Shown one piece after another: positions 19,007-28,969 of a DNA stretch of 64,000 nt; positions within the stretch are counted from its first letter, which is position 1, and each line of letters starts with the position of its first letter. Source of the DNA: Rugosibacter sp. (GTDB lineage: Bacteria > Pseudomonadota > Gammaproteobacteria > Burkholderiales > Rhodocyclaceae); NCBI GenBank assembly GCA_004322535.1, contig SCUZ01000075.1, forward strand, positions 47,434 through 111,433, given 5' to 3'. The notes beneath the pieces are model-generated. The model searched no databases. It was not told the origin of the DNA and saw only the letters and a program-made list of their open reading frames with translations. The position numbers and the translations under genes are program-made.

Positions 19007-20893
19007 GTGAATAATATGTTCAAAAATTTATTGATCTGGCTAGTTGTCGGTATTGTATTGATGACGGTGTTCAACCAGTTCAGTTCACACCAGGCGGCGC
19101 AAAATACGCTGGAATACTCGCAATTTCTTGATGAGGTCAAACAGGGGCACATCACCAAAGTCGTGATTCAGGGGCGTACGCTGGAAGCGACGACGACTGA
19201 TGGCAAAAAGCTCATTTCCTATGCGCCACAAGATTTGTGGATGGTGTCTGATCTGCTGAAAAACAACGTGGCTGTGGTTGCCAAGCCTGATGAAGAGCAG
19301 TCTTTCCTGATGAGCATTCTGGTCTCGTGGTTCCCGATGTTGTTGCTGATTGGGGTGTGGATCTATTTCATGCGCCAGATGCAAGGTGGTGGTAAAGGCG
19401 GTGCGTTATCTTTTGGTAAAAGCAAAGCCCGTTTGATGGATGAATCCGCCAACGTGATTACGTTTGCCGATGTGGCAGGGTGTGATGAGGCGAAAGAGGA
19501 AGTATCTGAACTTGTCGACTTTTTGCGCGACCCGACAAAATTCCAAAAACTTGGTGGGCGAATCCCGCGTGGCGTGTTGCTGGTCGGCAGCCCGGGTACC
19601 GGTAAGACACTGTTGGCCAAAGCGATTTCTGGCGAAGCCAAAGTGCCGTTCTTTTCGATTTCTGGCTCGGATTTCGTGGAAATGTTTGTTGGTGTGGGGG
19701 CATCGCGCGTGCGCGACATGTTCGAGCAGGCCAAGAAGACTGCACCCTGTATTATTTTCATCGATGAAATTGATGCCGTAGGGCGGCAGCGTGGCGCTGG
19801 CTTGGGCGGCGGCAATGACGAGCGTGAACAAACACTGAATCAACTGCTGGTCGAGATGGACGGTTTTGAGGGCTCAGCTGGAGTTATCGTGATTGCGGCA
19901 ACCAACCGACCGGATGTGTTGGACCCTGCACTGCTGCGCCCGGGCCGTTTTGATCGGCAGGTGGTGGTGCCGTTGCCAGATATTCGTGGCCGTGAGCAAA
20001 TTATCAAGGTGCATATGCGTAAAGTACCGGCAGCACCCGATGTGGATGCATCCGTTTTGGCGCGCGGCTGCCCCGGATTTTCGGGCGCTGATTTGGCAAA
20101 TCTCGTCAATGAAGCCGCGCTGTTTGCAGCTCGTGGCAACAAGCGCTTTGTGGATATGGAAGATTTTGAGCGTGCTAAAGACAAGATCATGATGGGTTCT
20201 GAGCGTCGTTCAATGATCATGCAGGAAGAGGAACGCCGGAACACGGCTTACCATGAATCCGGCCATGCGGTCGTAGCCATGCTCTTGCCCAAAACAGACC
20301 CCGTGCATAAAGTCAGCATCATGCCGCGCGGACGCGCCTTGGGTATTACCATGCAGCTGCCGGAAGAAGACCGGTTTAGCCAGGATAAAGAACGTTTGCT
20401 GTGCACAGTGACTGTCTTGTTTGGGGGCCGTATTGCTGAAGAACTGTTCATGCATCAAATCACCACGGGTGCTTCCAACGACTTTCAGCGTGCCACGGAT
20501 TTGGCTCGCCGGATGGTGACGCAGTGGGGTATGTCAGATGTTCTTGGCCCGATGGTTTATGGCGAAGAAGAAGGCGAAGTGTTCCTGGGCAGGTCCGTCA
20601 CGACGCACAAAAATATGTCTGAAGCCACCATGCAGACCGTGGATAAGGAAATTCGTCGCATTCTGGACGAACAGTACGCCTTGGCACGTCGTTTGCTGGA
20701 TGAAAACCGCGACAAGGTCGAGGCCATGACTGCTGCCTTGTTGGAATGGGAAACCATCGATGCCGAACAAGTCAAAGATATCATGGCGGGTAAACCCCCA
20801 CGTGCGCCCAAGTTGCCTAGTGCCCCGCCTGCGCCCAAAGTCGATGATGGAGGTGCCGCAGATGGTGCCTCGACAGCGACAGCACCGGCCTGA
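19007..20893 (+). CDS. ftsH: ATP-dependent zinc metalloprotease FtsH
   Basis: A 628-residue membrane-anchored AAA+ protease that degrades membrane and regulatory proteins, including LpxC and sigma-32 in E. coli. Two membrane segments (about 6-24 and 103-122) flank a periplasmic domain. The AAA domain has Walker A GSPGTGKT (194-201), Walker [11 protein letters not shown] and the pore motif [11 protein letters not shown]. The protease active site HESGH is near residue 420. GTG at 19007 is chosen; the ATG 9 bp later is possible. The C-terminal tail is Ala/Pro-rich and variable. Confidence 0.98.
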   Translation: MNNMFKNLLIWLVVGIVLMTVFNQFSSHQAAQNTLEYSQFLDEVKQGHITKVVIQGRTLEATTTDGKKLISYAPQDLWMVSDLLKNNVAVVAKPDEEQSFLMSILVSWFPMLLLIGVWIYFMRQMQGGGKGGALSFGKSKARLMDESANVITFADVAGCDEAKEEVSELVDFLRDPTKFQKLGGRIPRGVLLVGSPGTGKTLLAKAISGEAKVPFFSISGSDFVEMFVGVGASRVRDMFEQAKKTAPCIIFIDEIDAVGRQRGAGLGGGNDEREQTLNQLLVEMDGFEGSAGVIVIAATNRPDVLDPALLRPGRFDRQVVVPLPDIRGREQIIKVHMRKVPAAPDVDASVLARGCPGFSGADLANLVNEAALFAARGNKRFVDMEDFERAKDKIMMGSERRSMIMQEEERRNTAYHESGHAVVAMLLPKTDPVHKVSIMPRGRALGITMQLPEEDRFSQDKERLLCTVTVLFGGRIAEELFMHQITTGASNDFQRATDLARRMVTQWGMSDVLGPMVYGEEEGEVFLGRSVTTHKNMSEATMQTVDKEIRRILDEQYALARRLLDENRDKVEAMTAALLEWETIDAEQVKDIMAGKPPRAPKLPSAPPAPKVDDGGAADGASTATAPA

Positions 20894-21019
20894 TTTTTAG
20901 ACGTTAGCCGCCTTGCTCCCCGCCTTGCTCCTTTTCCTCTTGCCGATCATGCGCGCCATCGGTGGGGGGGCTCAGGTGATTGCCACGGCACATCTCTTCA
21001 AGGCTTGTTTCCTTAAAGC

Positions 21020-21868
21020 ATGTTCCCGATGAATACCCGCAGCCCGTTGTACTGCGGCCGATTTTTGCTGGATATGCAACGCCCGCGCATCATGGGGATT
21101 GTCAACCTGACCGATGATTCCTTTTCCGGCGATGGCTGGCGCGGTCGCGCGGATGCCGCCATTGCGCATGGCTTGCAACTGGTGGCTGAAGGTGCGCATA
21201 TCCTTGACCTGGGCGCGGAATCCTCTCGCCCTGGCGCGCAGCCGGTGTCCGTGCAACAAGAAATTGATCGACTATTGCCTGTGTTGCAGGGTCTGGCTGG
21301 GTGTGGGGTACCGCTTTCTATCGACACCGTTAAACCCGATGTCATGCGTGTGGCGCTCGCCGCAGGTGCCGACATGATTAATGATATTTATGCCTTACGC
21401 GCGCCAGGCGCACTTGAACTTCTGGCAAAAAGCAATGCAGGCGTGTGCCTGATGCATATGCAAGGCGTACCGCAAAACATGCAACAGAAACCTCAATACA
21501 ATCAAGTCGTACAGGATGTGGCTGACTTTCTCGCCATGCGTGTCGCTGCGGCACAGCATGCAGGCATTGCGCTTGATCGTCTATGCATTGATCCGGGTTT
21601 TGGTTTTGGTAAAACGCTAGAGCACAATTTGCAATTGTTACGCCATCTGGAAATGTTCACCGTAACCGGGTTGCCGGTTCTGGTAGGGTTGTCGCGTAAA
21701 TCGGTTCTGGGAGCGTTAACGGGGCGCGCACCGAGCGAGCGTGTATCTGCTGGCATTGCTGCGCATATGTTGGCTATAGTACGAGGTGCGCGTATTTTAC
21801 GAGTGCATGATGTGGCTGCCACACGGGATGCGGTGGCGGTATTTGAAGCGGTGGAGAACACACAATGA
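21020..21868 (+). CDS. folP: Dihydropteroate synthase
   Basis: A 282-residue DHPS, which condenses p-aminobenzoate with the pterin pyrophosphate in folate synthesis; it is the sulfonamide target. The TIM-barrel motifs are [17 protein letters not shown] (residues 22-38, pterin/phosphate loop), [23 protein letters not shown] and ARILRVHDV near the end. A second possible ATG lies 9 bp in. The stop overlaps glmM by 4 bp (ATGA), so the two are coupled, as in many proteobacteria. Confidence 0.97.
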   Translation: MFPMNTRSPLYCGRFLLDMQRPRIMGIVNLTDDSFSGDGWRGRADAAIAHGLQLVAEGAHILDLGAESSRPGAQPVSVQQEIDRLLPVLQGLAGCGVPLSIDTVKPDVMRVALAAGADMINDIYALRAPGALELLAKSNAGVCLMHMQGVPQNMQQKPQYNQVVQDVADFLAMRVAAAQHAGIALDRLCIDPGFGFGKTLEHNLQLLRHLEMFTVTGLPVLVGLSRKSVLGALTGRAPSERVSAGIAAHMLAIVRGARILRVHDVAATRDAVAVFEAVENTQ

Positions 21869-23217
21869 GTCGAAAGTATTTTGGTACGGATGGCGTGCGC
21901 GGGCGCGTAGGGGAAACATCCATTACACCAGATTTTGTCATGCGCTTAGGCTATGCCGCAGGAATGGTTTTAGCGGCTGGCCAAGGGCATGCAGTTGAAC
22001 ACCCCGCAGTATTGATCGGCAAAGACACGCGTATTTCCGGCTATATGCTGGAAGCAGCCCTGGAAGCTGGTTTTACCGCAGCAGGCGTAGATGTCGTACT
22101 CTGCGGACCTATTCCAACGCCGGCAGTAGCTTACCTCACACGCGCACTGCGTCTGCAGGCTGGCGTAGTGCTTTCTGCTTCGCACAATCCGTATGAAGAC
22201 AACGGCATCAAGTTTTTTTCTGCGCAGGGTACCAAATTGTCTGATGCCATCGAGCTTGCCATTGAGGCCCAACTTGACCAGCCGATGCAGTGCATGACCT
22301 CACGACGTCTGGGCAGGGCGCGCCGCGTGGATGACGCGGCAGGGCGCTATATCGAGTTTTGCAAGAGCACTTTCCCGAACGATCTGGATTTGCACGGCAT
22401 GAAGATTGTGGTTGATAGTGCGCATGGTGCAGCCTATCGTGTCGCCCCCAAAGTGTTTCACGAACTCGGTGCAGAAATAGTCGGCGTTGGTGACGCGCCG
22501 AATGGATTCAACATTAACGATGGTGTTGGCGCCACGGCCCCGCAAGCCATGCGTGAAGCCGTGTTGGCGTCCAAAGCCGATTGCGGTATTGCGCTGGATG
22601 GTGATGGTGATCGTCTGGTGATGGTGGATTCATCCGGTGAAATCTACGATGGTGATCGTCTGCTGTATCTCATCGCGCGGCACAGCCTGCGTTCTGCACC
22701 GGTGAACGGTATTGGCGGCACATTGATGAGCAACTTGGGCTTTGAGCATGCACTCCTTCGCCTCAACATCCCGCTGGGCCGTGCCAAGGTGGGCGATCGC
22801 TATGTGCTGGAGATGATGCAAGAGCGTGGCTGGGTGCTGGGCGGAGAAAACTCGGGCCACATCATCTGTCTTGACAGACACAGCACGGGCGATGGTATTG
22901 TCGCCGCGTTGCAAGTTTTAGCGGCACTGCGCGCAAGCAAAGAGTCTTTGGCAGACGCTTGCGCCGATCTCGTGCTTTATCCGCAAAAACTCATCAACAT
23001 CCGTTTGCCTGCCGGGTTTGACTGGGCGCATGATGCCAAGATTCATGCAGCGATTGAATCAGCCGAAGCCAGTCTGAATGGTGCCGGTCGCGTCTTGCTG
23101 CGACCCTCGGGCACCGAGCCCCTATTACGCGTGATGGTCGAAGGCCGTGATGCGGCTGTTGTCGCTCATCAGGCGGAGACGATTGCGGCGGCTGTACGGA
23201 GTGCAATGGGGAATTAA
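21865..23217 (+). CDS. glmM: Phosphoglucosamine mutase
   Basis: A 450-residue GlmM, which converts glucosamine-6-phosphate to glucosamine-1-phosphate for peptidoglycan and LPS precursors. It begins [11 protein letters not shown]. The phosphoserine loop [14 protein letters not shown] has the catalytic Ser at about residue 106, the metal loop is LDGDGDRL, and the sugar loop GGENSGH and the phosphate-binding [15 protein letters not shown] complete the four-domain set. It ends the ftsH-folP-glmM run; a 246-bp noncoding block follows. Confidence 0.98.
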   Translation: MSRKYFGTDGVRGRVGETSITPDFVMRLGYAAGMVLAAGQGHAVEHPAVLIGKDTRISGYMLEAALEAGFTAAGVDVVLCGPIPTPAVAYLTRALRLQAGVVLSASHNPYEDNGIKFFSAQGTKLSDAIELAIEAQLDQPMQCMTSRRLGRARRVDDAAGRYIEFCKSTFPNDLDLHGMKIVVDSAHGAAYRVAPKVFHELGAEIVGVGDAPNGFNINDGVGATAPQAMREAVLASKADCGIALDGDGDRLVMVDSSGEIYDGDRLLYLIARHSLRSAPVNGIGGTLMSNLGFEHALLRLNIPLGRAKVGDRYVLEMMQERGWVLGGENSGHIICLDRHSTGDGIVAALQVLAALRASKESLADACADLVLYPQKLINIRLPAGFDWAHDAKIHAAIESAEASLNGAGRVLLRPSGTEPLLRVMVEGRDAAVVAHQAETIAAAVRSAMGN

Positions 23218-23463
23218 ATTATGCAGTTGGACTCCGGGTTGAAAAAAGTTACCGGACCGAGTGGAGTTTTCCTGTGAAATCTGGAATGACGTGTTGAGTT
23301 GATTTGGCAATTGGCCGGAATCGACCAGAACCAACCGTCTCCGCGCTCATTCAAATGGCCATGCAGACGCTGCAGCGGAAGCACGACGAAATCCGAATCG
23401 GATAAAAGTAACGGCGTTTGATCAACCGTGGCATGAGCATCAGATCCAACCCCTCTTGTCACG
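23218..23463. other. Noncoding block between glmM and dodecin
   Basis: No convincing gene is seen. A minus-strand frame of 82 codons covers most of it but has no ribosome site and no family similarity I recognise. Frames on the + strand (23320-23420) also look faintly protein-like, so this may be a degenerate gene or mobile-element remnant; that is only an impression. Confidence 0.3.
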
Positions 23464-23670
23464 CTATTCCAGGGTAAAGCCTACTTTCACCGTAACTTGC
23501 CAATAAGTGACCTTGCCTTTCTCCACATATCCACGAGTTTCCACCACCTCGAACCAGTGAATGTTGCGCACACTTTCTGCTGCCTTGGCGATGGCCAGAT
23601 TGACTGCATCCTCAATACTTGTCTTGGAAGTGCCGGTGAGTTCGATCTTCTTGTATACATGGTCATTCAT
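23464..23670 (-). CDS. Dodecin (flavin-storage protein)
   Basis: A 68-residue dodecin, which forms hollow dodecamers that bind flavins between stacked tryptophans. [40 protein letters not shown] (Trp at about 39) and the C-terminal [10 protein letters not shown] strands match the family. The ATG at 23670 is chosen because AAGGAGAC lies 5 bp upstream; the frame runs 8 codons further but those are not conserved. It appears monocistronic and leftward. Confidence 0.92.
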   Translation of the reverse strand: MNDHVYKKIELTGTSKTSIEDAVNLAIAKAAESVRNIHWFEVVETRGYVEKGKVTYWQVTVKVGFTLE

Positions 23671-23992
23671 GTCAGTCTCCTTGTCATGGGGCATGAGTGA
23701 AGTTGCTCACGGTTTAAGTGTAGTACTAGAATAAAAGCCTTGCTGTTTCTCGCATGTCTTATCTTTCATCGTTGTTGCAGAAAAAATATACAGGTTACTT
23801 TTGGGGAAGGGCTGCCTGGATCAAGCAAGCCTTAAATGTCTGCTGTGTGCCCAAGGCCCCGGTTCAGTTTTTCATGAGGCGGATGTTTGAAGTAGTCGTG
23901 CTGATCGGGTGGCTATCAGCTATCGACGGGTCACCTTGGTCGAAAATGGAATATTCAGGATCTTCTTTGCGGCACGCGCCGAGTAATTACCG
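23671..23992. other. Gap upstream of dodecin and the DUF2127 gene
   Basis: This 322-bp divergent intergenic region must hold the dodecin promoter on the minus strand and the promoter of the DUF2127/DUF4337 pair on the plus strand. An inverted repeat GTGA-6-TCAC lies near 23699. An 80-codon plus-strand frame (23754-23996) has no recognisable similarity and is not annotated as a gene. No clear -35/-10 pair was found. Confidence 0.35.
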
Positions 23993-24511
23993 ATGACCAA
24001 TGCACACCCACCCAAGGTTGCTGCTACAATGCTTCTCACTGTACAGCATCGTACTTTGCGTGTAATTGCAATCTATGAGGCCATCAAGGGGACCGCCGCA
24101 CTGGCTGTTGTTATCGGCGTGATTGACTTGATGCATCACGATGTTCGACGCATTGCAATCACATTGATCGGACACTTTGGCTTAAACCCTGGTGCGCACT
24201 ATCCTTCTGTCCTGTTGCACTATGCCGATCTTCTCCCCGGCGCCAATGTCCGCTTGTTGGTGGTCATTGCCATTGGCTATATTGCGTTGCGGATGGTGGA
24301 GGCTTATGGTCTATGGAACGAACGGGTATGGGGCGAGTGGGTCGCTGCGCTATCGGGTGCGTTCTACATACCCGTTGAAATGGAGCATCTTGTCCAGCGG
24401 CCTTCAGTAATTAGTGGAGTTGTCCTCGCGGCGAATGCTTTTCTTGTTAGTTATCTGGCGTATCAACTTTGGCAGAGGCACAAGATGAATACTCTTGGCG
24501 CCTGCGAGTGA
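23993..24511 (+). CDS. DUF2127 family membrane protein
   Basis: A 172-residue protein with four hydrophobic segments (about 25-50, 85-105, 115-130 and 140-160). The motifs RVIAIYEAIKGTAAL near the start and the central IGYIALRMVEAYGLWNERVWGEW followed by YIPVE are typical of DUF2127, predicted integral membrane proteins of unknown function. A DUF4337 gene follows 53 bp later on the same strand; both are probably membrane proteins of a small accessory unit. Confidence 0.78.
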   Translation: MTNAHPPKVAATMLLTVQHRTLRVIAIYEAIKGTAALAVVIGVIDLMHHDVRRIAITLIGHFGLNPGAHYPSVLLHYADLLPGANVRLLVVIAIGYIALRMVEAYGLWNERVWGEWVAALSGAFYIPVEMEHLVQRPSVISGVVLAANAFLVSYLAYQLWQRHKMNTLGACE

Positions 24512-24564
24512 AAGCACCCAAGCTAATGGATCTTTTTGTTCTACCTTTCAGGGAGTCTTGAAAA

Positions 24565-25140
24565 ATGTCTGAAGATGATTTTCACGTACACGGGCCACAT
24601 GACCATGCCATTGAGCACGCTGCCCATGGGGGTGGCGATCTATTTGCTTCACGTGTTGCTGCCTTGACGGCTGTTCTGGCTACGATAGGCGCACTGTTTA
24701 GCTATGAAGCGGGGCGGACGCAAAACGATGCACTGATATACAAGAATCAGGCAGCGATCAGAAAGACCGAAGCTTCCGATCAGTGGAATTATTATCAGTC
24801 GAAAAGCGCAAAGCAGAGTTTGGCCGAATTAGCGCTCTTGCTGACCAATGGCACTGTGAACGAACGCTACAAGGCTGATATCGCGCGTTATACAAAAGAA
24901 AAAGCTGAACTCAAGGAAAAGGCCGAGGCACTGGAAACCCAGTCAAAAGAAGCGGACAGCCAAAGTGAACAGTCATTGCACGTACATCATCGCTGGGCGC
25001 AAGCCATGACTGCTCTGCAAGTGGCCATCTCTCTGGCCGCGATCACCCTGTTATCACATCGTGTCTGGATGCAATGGACTGCAATCGGTGTTGCTGTGGC
25101 CGGGTGTGTTATTGGAGCTATGGCTGCATTCCAGATATGA
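24565..25140 (+). CDS. DUF4337 family membrane protein
   Basis: A 191-residue protein with a His-rich N-terminus (HVHGPHDHAIEHAAHGGG). One membrane segment lies at about 32-50, then a long charged, probably coiled-coil region (about 70-140: YYQSKSAKQ...KEKAELKEKAEALETQSKEA), and two C-terminal membrane segments at about 148-188. The layout and the QWNYYQSKS motif match DUF4337. The His-rich head could bind metal, but that is inference. A good GGGAG ribosome site precedes the start. The end converges with the PlcP-like gene. Confidence 0.78.
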   Translation: MSEDDFHVHGPHDHAIEHAAHGGGDLFASRVAALTAVLATIGALFSYEAGRTQNDALIYKNQAAIRKTEASDQWNYYQSKSAKQSLAELALLLTNGTVNERYKADIARYTKEKAELKEKAEALETQSKEADSQSEQSLHVHHRWAQAMTALQVAISLAAITLLSHRVWMQWTAIGVAVAGCVIGAMAAFQI

Positions 25141-25285
25141 AGAAGCAGCACTTCAATATCTATAAATGCTATCTCTGTACCTTGGCTGGCAGACTGCGAC
25201 TGATCCATCCATTGTCTATCCCACATTCGGGATATCCATTAAATTACCCGCGTGTGATGTTTGATTGATCGGCTTGAGCTTGGTC

Positions 25286-26083
25286 TTACCGTAAGAGCTG
25301 TGTAGCGAGGTCTTGTGTGCTCTCGTCATTTGCTGCAGCGGTCGTGGCGGATTGCCAGCTATGCAGCAACTCCATGCGGCCGTTCATGTGTTCGACAATG
25401 GCGGTGCAGCTATCGACCCAGTCGCCGCAGTTGATGTAGGTCATGCCACCGACATCCTTGATGGCGGCGCTGTGGATGTGGCCGCAGATCACGCCGTCCA
25501 GACCACGGTCGCGCACGGCATGCATGACGGCATCTTCAAAATCGAAAATGAAGGAAACCGCGCGTTTGACTCGGCGCTTGGCGTAGCCGGCGAGCGACCA
25601 GTAGTCGGCAATGCCGAAGGTACGCCGTAGCCAGGCAACCCACACATTCGCACGTATCAGCAGGTTGTAGCCAACGTCGCCAAGTACGGCCAGCCAGCGG
25701 TGATGGCGGGTGACTTGATCGAATTCGTCGCCATGGATCACCAGATAACGGCGACCATCGGCAGCGATATGGATATGCTCGTTGGCGACCAGAATATCGC
25801 CGAAGGCAATGTTGTGATATTCACGCAGGGCCTCGTCGTGATTGCCGGGGATCAGCGTGACATGCTCGCCATGTCGCGCGCGGCGCAAAATTTTCTGCAC
25901 CACGGTATTTTGCGCTGGTGTCCAGTGGATACTGCGTTTCATGGCCCAAAAATCGATGATGTCGCCGACGAGAAATAGTTGTTCTGCTTCATGGTTGCGC
26001 AAAAAATCGATCAGTCGTTCGGCCTGGCAGCCGCGTGTGCCGAGGTGGATGTCGGACAGAAAAATGGTGCGGACTTTTATCAT
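25286..26083 (-). CDS. Metallophosphoesterase, PlcP-like (phospholipase C for lipid remodelling)
   Basis: A 265-residue calcineurin-type phosphoesterase usually auto-annotated as UDP-2,3-diacylglucosamine diphosphatase. Metal motifs are SDIHLG (D11, H13), VGDIIDFW (D41), PGNHDE (N81, H82), HGDEFD (about H118) and CGHIHSA near 205. The segments LGTRGCQAERLIDFL and VIHGDEFDQVTRHHRWL resemble rhizobial and marine PlcP, which cleaves phospholipids to diacylglycerol under phosphate limitation, rather than E. coli LpxH. ATG 26083 follows the GT stop by 1 bp. It is the last gene of a five-gene lipid operon. The PlcP role is inferred from motifs plus context; the LpxH-like reaction remains possible. 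Confidence 0.75.
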   Translation of the reverse strand: MIKVRTIFLSDIHLGTRGCQAERLIDFLRNHEAEQLFLVGDIIDFWAMKRSIHWTPAQNTVVQKILRRARHGEHVTLIPGNHDEALREYHNIAFGDILVANEHIHIAADGRRYLVIHGDEFDQVTRHHRWLAVLGDVGYNLLIRANVWVAWLRRTFGIADYWSLAGYAKRRVKRAVSFIFDFEDAVMHAVRDRGLDGVICGHIHSAAIKDVGGMTYINCGDWVDSCTAIVEHMNGRMELLHSWQSATTAAANDESTQDLATQLLR

Positions 26084-26084
26084 G

Positions 26085-27275
26085 TCAGTCGGGAGCAAAA
26101 CGAAAAATCAAATCGGCGTGTTGTTGCCGTTGGTGCGATTTGACGATGGCATGCAGGATGTCGACCAGCTGGTTGCTGATGTGTCCCCAGTCGAGATGGC
26201 GCACGCTGGCGTGGGCGCGTTCGCGCAAGGTGGTGAGCATTGCCGGATTGCATGCCAGTTCAAGCGCGGCAGCGATGAAGGCGTCACTGTGGTTGCTGGG
26301 CACAATGCGGCCATTGTCGCCATCGCGTATCAACTCGCTGGCCGCTGCGCAATCGTAGGCGACCACACCCAAGCCGCTGGCCAGCGCTTCGAGCGTGACA
26401 TTGCCAAAGGTTTCGGTCAGGCTGGGAAAAAGGAACAGGTCGGCGGAGGCGTAATGTGCCGCGAGATCATCGTCGCGCCGCATGCCAGCAAAAAGATACG
26501 TGGCGTCGCTGCGTTGAAGGTGCGTGCGCATCGGGCCATCACCGACAAAAAGCAGGCGCGCACTGGGGTATATCTGACGGATGGCGGCAAAGGCTTGCGT
26601 CACCAGCAGCAGATTTTTTTCCGCTGCCAGACGGCCAACATAGGTGACAACGATTTGCTCATCGCTAATGCCCCAGTGTGCACGCAGTTCCCTGCTGCGC
26701 CGTTGCGGAGTGAATAGCGCGGTATCTACACCGCGCGATACCACGTGCACCGTGCGATAGCCTGCGGCAGTAAGTTCGCGCGCCACGGCAAAAGTCGGCG
26801 CTAGCGTGACGGCGCTTTTGTTATGCAAGCGGCGCAAATGCATGGCGACGAGACCTTCCAGCCAACTAAAACCATAGTGGCGGCTGTAGGCGTGAAAATT
26901 GGTGTGAAACTCGGAGACGACCGGGATATCGAGCTCACGCCCGGCAGCAATGGCTGAGGCACCTAGCGGCCCTTCGGTAGCGACCTGGATGACATCTGGG
27001 CGATCTTCTCGCCAGGCCTTGAGCAGGCGCGCTTTGGCAGGGAGTCCGAAGCGCAGGCCGCGATAGCCGGGGATAGGGCAACCGGCTACCAGCACTTCGC
27101 GCAGCCTGGTTTCGGTAGCGGGCAGATCGTTAGCATGCTGGCGTGGGCGCACCAGCGTGAAACGGTGTCCGAGGTGCCGCAGTCCATCGGTCATACGGCC
27201 CAGCGTCATGGCGACGCCATTGATTTCCGGCCGCCAGGTTTCAGTGACTAATGCAATATGGTGTGGTGTCGTCAT
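26085..27275 (-). CDS. Glycosyltransferase family 4 (lipid glycosyltransferase candidate)
   Basis: A 396-residue GT-B fold glycosyltransferase. The acceptor-domain start has TETWRPEINGVAMTLGRM and SEFHTNFHAYSRHYGFSW, a pattern shared with MgtA/SqdX-type enzymes that act on lipid acceptors. The donor half has VGRLAAEKNL, LLFVGDGPMR and the E-x7-E motif in SLTETFGNVTLEALASG. It is directly linked to the PlcP-like gene (1 bp) and to dgkA upstream. Together with the second GT it likely glycosylates diacylglycerol or a glycosyl-DAG. It contains a copy of the dispersed repeat at 26790-26814, read as AVTLAPTF. Donor sugar unknown. Confidence 0.85.
   Translation of the reverse strand: MTTPHHIALVTETWRPEINGVAMTLGRMTDGLRHLGHRFTLVRPRQHANDLPATETRLREVLVAGCPIPGYRGLRFGLPAKARLLKAWREDRPDVIQVATEGPLGASAIAAGRELDIPVVSEFHTNFHAYSRHYGFSWLEGLVAMHLRRLHNKSAVTLAPTFAVARELTAAGYRTVHVVSRGVDTALFTPQRRSRELRAHWGISDEQIVVTYVGRLAAEKNLLLVTQAFAAIRQIYPSARLLFVGDGPMRTHLQRSDATYLFAGMRRDDDLAAHYASADLFLFPSLTETFGNVTLEALASGLGVVAYDCAAASELIRDGDNGRIVPSNHSDAFIAAALELACNPAMLTTLRERAHASVRHLDWGHISNQLVDILHAIVKSHQRQQHADLIFRFAPD
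26790..26814 (+). repeat. Dispersed 25-bp repeat, copy in glycosyltransferase gene
   Basis: AAAAGTCGGCGCTAG followed by CGTGACGGCG; exact 10-mer core at 26790-26799. The gene lies on the minus strand, where the repeat reads AVTLAPTF. Confidence 0.55.
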
Positions 27276-27344
27276 GCTGCGCAGTTTGCCAACCAGCTGT
27301 GGCGGGCAGATGACATCTGGATGACGCTTTTGTTACCCGGTGTG

Positions 27345-27737
27345 TTATCCGATAAGCACCAGCAGCCAAATGGCCATGACGTTAATCAGCGAGATCAGTA
27401 CCGCCGCACTGCCAATGTCTTTGGCGCGTTTGGCGAGGCGATGGTTGTCCAGCGAAATGCGATCAACTGCTGCTTCGACAGCGGAATTGAGTAGCTCGAC
27501 TATTAGCACCAGCAGCACACTGCCTATCATCAGCGCACGACCGATACCCGCTGCAGGTAACAGCAAGGCTAGCGGGACAAGTACGATGGCCAGGTGCACT
27601 TCCTGGCGAAATGCATCTTCATGGCGATAGGCCGCAGCGAGGCCCGCAAGCGAATAGTGGAATGCATTCCAGATGCGCAGAAAGCCAGTACGGCCTTTGT
27701 AGGGGCTTTCTTCTGGAACGGGATACTCAGAGTTCAT
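27345..27737 (-). CDS. dgkA: Diacylglycerol kinase
   Basis: A 130-residue small membrane diacylglycerol kinase, which phosphorylates DAG to phosphatidate. The active-site stretch ELLNSAVEAAVDRISLDNHRLAKRAKDIGSAAV is characteristic, with three membrane helices (about 45-62, 65-85 and 105-128) around it. Being embedded between two glycosyltransferases and upstream of a PlcP-like phosphoesterase, it probably recycles DAG released from phospholipids or competes with the glycosyltransferases for it. Gaps to its neighbours are 20 bp (upstream GT) and 69 bp. Confidence 0.95.
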   Translation of the reverse strand: MNSEYPVPEESPYKGRTGFLRIWNAFHYSLAGLAAAYRHEDAFRQEVHLAIVLVPLALLLPAAGIGRALMIGSVLLVLIVELLNSAVEAAVDRISLDNHRLAKRAKDIGSAAVLISLINVMAIWLLVLIG

Positions 27738-27757
27738 TAAGTGGCGGTTTAGTTTAT

Positions 27758-28951
27758 TTAATAAGTGAGGCGGGACTTATGCAAAGGGATCACGAGTTCA
27801 TGATACAAGTTAGCCAGGCGTTTTGCCTGGGTTGCAGCGTCCCATTCACGGGCAAAGGCGATGCCTTCGCGGCTCAGCGTGGCGAGACGCTCGGGTTGAT
27901 CAAGCAGTGTGATTAGCTGCTTGGCGAAGGCAGTTGGCGCATCGATGGCAGCGACTGCGCCACGTTGCGGCGCGATGATTTCGGCGGCACCGAGAGCCGG
28001 GAGCGCGAGTACCGGCAGACCGATGGCCATGGCTTCGAGCAGCACCAGCCCTTGTGTTTCAGTGCGCGAGGCGAAGGTGAAGATGTCGGCGGCCGCGTAG
28101 CAATCACGCAAGCCGGATTCGCGCGGCAGATAGCCAACGAAGCGAACATGATTGTGGAGGCTTAACTGCTTGGCTTTGCGTTGCAGATTTTCCAGCGCCG
28201 GGCCTTCGCCCGCGATGACCAGCAGCAAGTCCGGCTGCTGCTGCTTCGCGTAAGCAGCGGCTTCAAGCAAAAAACCGATATTTTTTTCAAAGGCGGCGCG
28301 GCCGACAAAAAGAGCTATTTTCCGCTCGGCACCGATGCTGTGAGCGGCGCGAAAACGCTGGCCGTCGCCGCGTATGAACTGGCTTTCAGGTAGCCCTGTG
28401 GGAATGACATGCAGCGGCGTGGTAACGCCGTAATTGCGCAAGGTCTCGGCTATCGGTTGCGAGGGAACAACAATGGCATCGAGCGCATTGCACTGGCCGC
28501 GAGCTGTGCGGCGAGCCAGTCCGCGCAAGGCACGGCGCGGCACGATGGGCAGATAGTGGCACAGGTATTCCTCGAAATACGTGTGGTAGGTGGCAATCAC
28601 CGGCACGCCCTGCTGCCGCGCCAGCTTGATGCCCGCGTAGTGCGCAGCGAATGGCGTTTGCACGTGAATCAGCGAAAAGTTCCCGAGGGGATGTAGAGCG
28701 CTGGCACTGGCGATACGGCGAAAAAAGGCATTAATTCCGGCACGTGTCATTAAACGGTCTTCAGGGTCGAGCGGTACCTGCCGGGAGGCGATGCGCATAA
28801 CGCCATCTATTTCAGTGTGACCGGGATATTCCGGCGCAGCGACGGTGATTTGAACACCATGCGCGCCGAGTTCATGGCGAAATGTCTGCATGGAAGTCGA
28901 GACACCGGTGATGCGCGGGAAATAGACATCGCTGAGCATGAGGACATGCAT
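27758..28951 (-). CDS. Glycosyltransferase family 4, diacylglycerol glucosyltransferase-like
   Basis: A 397-residue GT-B enzyme. The N-terminal SDVYFPRITGVSTSMQTF and in particular ATYHTYFEEYLCHYLP resemble the acceptor site of 1,2-diacylglycerol 3-glucosyltransferases (the TYHTxYExY pattern). The donor side has VGRAAFEKNI, LVIAGEGPAL and the E-x7-E of RTETQGLVLLEAMA. It is preceded 18 bp upstream by the OlsB-like gene and followed by dgkA. The likely product is a phosphorus-free glycosyl-DAG. Sugar and linkage are not visible from the sequence. Confidence 0.85.
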   Translation of the reverse strand: MHVLMLSDVYFPRITGVSTSMQTFRHELGAHGVQITVAAPEYPGHTEIDGVMRIASRQVPLDPEDRLMTRAGINAFFRRIASASALHPLGNFSLIHVQTPFAAHYAGIKLARQQGVPVIATYHTYFEEYLCHYLPIVPRRALRGLARRTARGQCNALDAIVVPSQPIAETLRNYGVTTPLHVIPTGLPESQFIRGDGQRFRAAHSIGAERKIALFVGRAAFEKNIGFLLEAAAYAKQQQPDLLLVIAGEGPALENLQRKAKQLSLHNHVRFVGYLPRESGLRDCYAAADIFTFASRTETQGLVLLEAMAIGLPVLALPALGAAEIIAPQRGAVAAIDAPTAFAKQLITLLDQPERLATLSREGIAFAREWDAATQAKRLANLYHELVIPLHKSRLTY

Positions 28952-28969
28952 GGGGTTGGTTATGTCAAG

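Noticed and set aside
23754..23996. 80-codon plus-strand open frame upstream of the DUF2127 gene
   Set aside because: No ribosome site, no family similarity, unusual composition, and it overlaps the DUF2127 start; it lies in a region expected to hold two divergent promoters.
26085..26717. Long plus-strand open frames opposite the glycosyltransferase and phosphoesterase genes (for example 25842-26717)
   Set aside because: Antisense shadows of two well-supported minus-strand genes; no family motifs and no ribosome sites.
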